Part shown: in pieces, positions 7,221-9,046 of the stretch
Numbering within the stretch: position 1 is the first letter of the stretch
How the letters are laid out: each line of letters begins with the position of its first letter
Origin: Nitrospinaceae bacterium
GTDB taxonomy: Bacteria > Nitrospinota > Nitrospinia > Nitrospinales > VA-1
DNA length: 9,046 nucleotides
Assembly: GCA_029261435.1 (NCBI GenBank)
Contig: JAJDBI010000186.1
Span: 1 to 9,046, forward strand
Reading direction: 5' to 3'
Position numbers and translations under genes: made by a program
The notes under the pieces: generated by a model
Databases searched by the model: none
Seen by the model: the letters and a program-made list of their open reading frames with translations, nothing else
Told to the model about the DNA's origin: nothing

Positions 7221-7502
7221 TTAAAATTGAATGTCCTGACCTAACTTTTCGCGAAGGATGATTTCTGCCGGAGTGTAGTACTTTTTGTTCACATTGCATT
7301 TTTTACATGAAGGCACCAGATTCCCGCGCTTGCTTTTCCCTCCACGAGAAATAGGCACAATATGATCCATCGTCAACTCTTCTGCTGGAAACCGGCCTGC
7401 ACAATAATGGCAAATTCCGGCTTGGATCTTTTCTTTCCACCACTGTGACTGGCGAAGTTTACGCGCCTTGGCTTTTTCAACTTTAAATTGTTGTTCGTCC
7501 AT
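7221..7502 (-). CDS. Small HNH endonuclease-like protein
   Basis: The 93-residue protein is a minimal HNH nuclease fold with a zinc-binding cysteine quartet: CHYC (C31, C34) and CKKC (C66, C69). The HNH core reads TMDHIVPISRGG (D46, H47), then GNLVPSCKKCN (N61, N70), the standard order for PF01844. An amphipathic basic N-terminal region (about 1-27, rich in Lys/Arg/Gln) could contact DNA. Such small proteins include free-standing nucleases, restriction-type enzymes, and many of unknown role; nothing here identifies a target. No modification methylase, intron or phage gene is adjacent. It starts 9 nt after the stop of the DUF1566 gene, so the two are probably translated from one mRNA, though no strong Shine-Dalgarno is visible. 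Confidence 0.88.
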   Translation of the reverse strand: MDEQQFKVEKAKARKLRQSQWWKEKIQAGICHYCAGRFPAEELTMDHIVPISRGGKSKRGNLVPSCKKCNVNKKYYTPAEIILREKLGQDIQF

Positions 7503-7511
7503 ATTTCTTAA

Positions 7512-7979
7512 TTAACAGCCTTTGGTTTGTTCTGCCCAGCCCGGTTCGATCATTAATTGAGGTTGCCAGTTATTCCGTACCGCCCGAACCGTTCCCTTAA
7601 GGCTTCCTTTGGGGTACCAGTGAATGTCACCCATGTCAAACTCGAAACCAAGCGCCGCAGACCATCGGGTCTTACTTGTCCAAAAACAACTCCCATAACT
7701 AAATTCAAAAACCGGATCAATATGAAGAATAAATGTTTTTCCTCGGGACTGAAATGGTTTGGCGATTTCATAGAGACTTTGGATTTCAAGCCGGTCCGGC
7801 AGCCGCCAATCCTCATAACCACCCAGTTTTTCCAAGTTTAGCTTTTTAATATAGTCTTGAGCATCATACCAACTGATATTATTTCCGGTTTCAACATAGG
7901 CATAACTCTCCTGCCAAACCAAACCTGTATGGGCATCCTTTATAGTTCTGTTTCCATTTTCAATAAACCTTGATTCCAT
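7512..7979 (-). CDS. DUF1566 (Lcl C-terminal domain) protein
   Basis: From the ATG at 7979 the product has 155 residues and is almost entirely one DUF1566/Lcl_C domain. It begins MESRFIENGNRTIKDAHTGLVWQ, continues with WYDAQDYIKKLN, GGYEDWRLPDRLEIQSLYE and FWTSKTRW, and ends with KGTVRAVRN. These Trp/Gly-rich motifs are typical. The fold is linked to C-type-lectin-like/FGE-type modules and is often found in surface or adhesin-like proteins; this copy lacks a signal peptide. The frame extends upstream to a GTG at 8090 (192 residues), but those extra residues do not look like the family. A perfect extended -10 box lies within that extension, and GGATGGAG precedes the ATG at 7979, so the shorter form is preferred. 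The molecular role is unknown. Confidence 0.8.
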   Translation of the reverse strand: MESRFIENGNRTIKDAHTGLVWQESYAYVETGNNISWYDAQDYIKKLNLEKLGGYEDWRLPDRLEIQSLYEIAKPFQSRGKTFILHIDPVFEFSYGSCFWTSKTRWSAALGFEFDMGDIHWYPKGSLKGTVRAVRNNWQPQLMIEPGWAEQTKGC

Positions 7980-7998
7980 AACTCCATCCAAAAGTAAC

Positions 7999-8029
7999 AT
8001 TATAACAGAATTTGTCGACACTTCTTCAA
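7999..8029 (-). promoter_or_regulatory. Candidate extended -10 promoter for the DUF1566-HNH genes
   Basis: On the minus strand a perfect TATAAT (7999-8004) is preceded by TGT, making the extended -10 form TGnTATAAT. A weak TTGAAG (8024-8029) lies 19 nt upstream, a long spacer that an extended -10 can tolerate. The predicted start is near 7992, about 12 nt before the ATG at 7979. It supports the shorter DUF1566 start and suggests the array has an internal promoter. Confidence 0.45.
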
Positions 8030-8114
8030 GCCTGTGTCTTTGAGGAAAAAAATTAATGAGCCTTTTTACAATCAGTTTTCTGCCACTCACAGCGAAATCA
8101 AAAATAATTTTCGT

Positions 8115-8465
8115 TCACGGCCATCGGCGACTCTCCGGCTGAAAACTGTAACCGCATTCAGGAATGTCCTCTATATCTTCTTTGCTTGAAGGAAAACGGT
8201 GGCAAATAAACGGTTTTTTGGGGCTGTTATGAACACGACACTGGTTATCAGAAGTCAACTCACTGCAAGGAACATCCATCGAATAATAAAGCTGGTTTCT
8301 CTTTTCGTCCGAACCGACAACCCGGATGCCTCGGTAGGATAAATATAGTTCAAGTTCTTCCAGACTTCCGTGCTGCTGGATAGTGATGTCGCGTACAACG
8401 GTCATATTGACTGTTTTACAACACTCCCCACAAGAATGACATTCACCCGATCGTTCCATTCCCAT
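8115..8465 (-). CDS. YkgJ-family cysteine-cluster (putative metal-binding) protein
   Basis: The 116-residue protein belongs to the YkgJ/PF03692 family, named for a CxxCxxCC cluster thought to bind zinc or iron. The cluster is plain at C9, C12, C15 and C16 (CHSCGECCK). Further conserved cysteines follow at C67 (VPCSEL), C76 (NQCRVH), C88 (PFICHRFP) and C103 (PECGY), the usual arrangement for this family. No signal peptide or membrane segment is seen, so it is probably cytoplasmic. Its function is unknown; an Fe-S or zinc role is inferred from the cysteines only. AGGA suits the ATG at 8465 and GAGG suits the ATG at 8459, so either of the two starts (116 or 114 residues) is possible. It lies 20 nt after queF and is probably cotranscribed with it. 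Confidence 0.88.
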   Translation of the reverse strand: MGMERSGECHSCGECCKTVNMTVVRDITIQQHGSLEELELYLSYRGIRVVGSDEKRNQLYYSMDVPCSELTSDNQCRVHNSPKKPFICHRFPSSKEDIEDIPECGYSFQPESRRWP

Positions 8466-8485
8466 ACCCTCGATCCTGAAAACGG

Positions 8486-8875
8486 CTATTTACCCTTTTT
8501 CTTTGCAGATTTTTTAGCCACATGCTCCACCGAAACTGTGGTGTGGATTCCCCCGCGCACATTAAATTCCCCAACAATTGTCATTTTTCGTGGCCGACAG
8601 GCAGATACGAGATCATCCAAAATGACATTGGTCACCTTTTCATGGAATCCGCCTTCATTCCGATACGACACCAGATAAATCTTCAAAGATTTTAACTCCA
8701 GGCACAACTTGTCCGGGACATAGCTGATATGCAGGATAGCAAAGTCCGGTTGCCCGGTTTTGGGGCATAAACAGGTGAATTCCGGGCATTCCATTTCAAT
8801 GGTGTAATCTCTTCCCGGAACCGGGTTCGGGAACGTTTCAATCTGTAAAACCTCTTTTTTATTGGTGTTTTTCAT
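8486..8875 (-). CDS. queF: NADPH-dependent 7-cyano-7-deazaguanine (preQ0) reductase QueF, short type
   Basis: QueF reduces the nitrile of preQ0 to the primary amine preQ1 with two NADPH, a step in making queuosine for tRNA wobble position 34. The enzyme is a cytoplasmic T-fold oligomer. At 129 residues this is the short, unimodular (Bacillus subtilis-like) type, not the long E. coli type. Key motifs are EFTCLCPKTGQPDFA (about 32-46), with C37 as thioimide nucleophile and D44 as proton donor, and the QueF signature ELKSLKIY (about 60-67) followed by SYRNEGGFHE (about 70-79), which contacts NADPH and substrate. A Lys-rich tail ends the protein. No Shine-Dalgarno is visible before the ATG. It is the first gene of the minus-strand array and diverges from the CIRCE-controlled promoter. 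Confidence 0.96.
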   Translation of the reverse strand: MKNTNKKEVLQIETFPNPVPGRDYTIEMECPEFTCLCPKTGQPDFAILHISYVPDKLCLELKSLKIYLVSYRNEGGFHEKVTNVILDDLVSACRPRKMTIVGEFNVRGGIHTTVSVEHVAKKSAKKKGK

Positions 8876-8913
8876 AATATTGATAGTTTTTTCACTTTTT
8901 TTGGAGGAAGACC

Positions 8914-8941
8914 TTGCTTTTTAATATTTGGGTTTTATATA
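8914..8941 (+). promoter_or_regulatory. Promoter of the CIRCE-controlled operon beyond the window
   Basis: TTGCTT (8914-8919) and TATATA (8936-8941) are separated by 16 nt; the overlapping TATAGT (8938-8943) gives an 18-nt spacer. Either is a plausible sigma70/sigmaA promoter reading right. The transcription start would fall at about 8948-8950, inside the CIRCE element, which is the usual geometry for HrcA repression. No start codon with a usable frame follows before the window end, so the first gene lies outside. Confidence 0.65.
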
Positions 8942-8948
8942 GTGTCAG
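8921..8948 (-). promoter_or_regulatory. Weak candidate promoter for queF, overlapping CIRCE
   Basis: On the minus strand CTGACA (8943-8948, 5 of 6 to the -35 consensus) is followed after 16 nt by TATTAA (8921-8926, 4 of 6 to the -10). The -35 box overlaps the left arm of the CIRCE element. If real, HrcA binding would also block queF transcription. The -10 match is weak, so this is only a candidate. Confidence 0.3.
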
Positions 8949-8971
8949 CACTCACACCTAGAGAGTGCTAA
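8945..8971 (+). promoter_or_regulatory. CIRCE operator (HrcA binding site)
   Basis: TCAGCACTC (8945-8953), a 9-nt spacer (8954-8962) and GAGTGCTAA (8963-8971) match the CIRCE consensus TTAGCACTC-N9-GAGTGCTAA with one mismatch, in the left arm. CIRCE is the operator of the heat-shock repressor HrcA and controls groESL and sometimes dnaK operons in many bacterial phyla. It sits directly after a sigmaA-type promoter facing right, so a chaperonin operon probably starts just past 9046. The 75 nt after CIRCE contain no ATG and look like an untranslated leader. Confidence 0.93.
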
Positions 8972-9046
8972 AAACTCTAAACCTCTAGCCCAACTTCTCC
9001 TGCTCTGGAGCATAAGGCATTTTATTACAATAGGTTGTTAATTATT

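Noticed and set aside
7212..7232. Inverted repeat ATTCAA-N9-TTGAAT spanning the HNH stop codon as a terminator
   Set aside because: The stem is only 6 bp and AT-rich, the right arm lies in coding sequence, and no T-tract follows in the direction of transcription.
5656..7502. HNH plus PIN-fusion genes as a classical toxin-antitoxin or restriction-modification system
   Set aside because: No antitoxin-like DNA-binding gene, methyltransferase or specificity subunit is present, and the PIN part is joined to a metabolic enzyme.
8876..8920. Possible preQ1 riboswitch in the queF leader (A-rich stretch ending in AAAAAACTA)
   Set aside because: The tail resembles that of preQ1-I aptamers, but no convincing P1 stem with a C-rich loop lies upstream, and the AACTA is not followed by the usual AAGGA.

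Overview
The window reads as chromosomal DNA of a Gram-negative bacterium. It carries the end of a division-and-cell-wall (dcw) cluster (ftsQ-ftsA-ftsZ), an exported DUF547 protein, short-type queF, and a CIRCE heat-shock operator. Base composition is moderate to slightly AT-rich. I see no insertion sequence, phage gene, tRNA, rRNA or CRISPR array. Gene content and style would fit a marine deltaproteobacterium-like or Nitrospinota-like lineage, but that is a low-confidence impression, because no phylogenetic marker could be compared.

Layout: positions 1-3088 (+) hold a 5'-truncated ftsQ, ftsA and ftsZ, tightly spaced with strong Shine-Dalgarno sequences, as one division operon. A strong GC hairpin follows ftsZ and lies between it and the convergent DUF547 gene (3176-3958, -). 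A 164-bp divergent intergenic region with promoter-like boxes on both strands separates DUF547 from a Cof-type HAD phosphatase (4123-4965, +). A cytoplasmic parvulin-like gene (5058-5642, +) follows the phosphatase.

Positions 5656-8875 are a minus-strand array. In order of transcription it holds queF (queuosine precursor reduction), a YkgJ-type cysteine-cluster protein, a short DUF1566/Lcl-domain protein, a small HNH nuclease-like protein, and a 500-residue protein. The last joins an N-terminal PIN-like domain to a complete DegT/DnrJ/EryC1/StrS PLP aminotransferase. No nucleotide-sugar or glycosyltransferase genes lie beside this aminotransferase inside the window.

The right end (8876-9046) is regulatory. 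It has a sigma70/sigmaA-like promoter followed by a CIRCE inverted repeat (9-bp arms, 9-bp spacer, one mismatch to consensus) facing right. A HrcA-regulated chaperonin operon (groES-groEL) or similar therefore probably starts just beyond the window. A weaker divergent promoter for queF would overlap the same operator.

The most unusual item is the PIN-aminotransferase fusion. The next most notable are the CIRCE/queF divergent arrangement and the parvulin-like protein that lacks the first conserved histidine and a secretion signal. I found no clear evidence of a wholly new multi-gene system.
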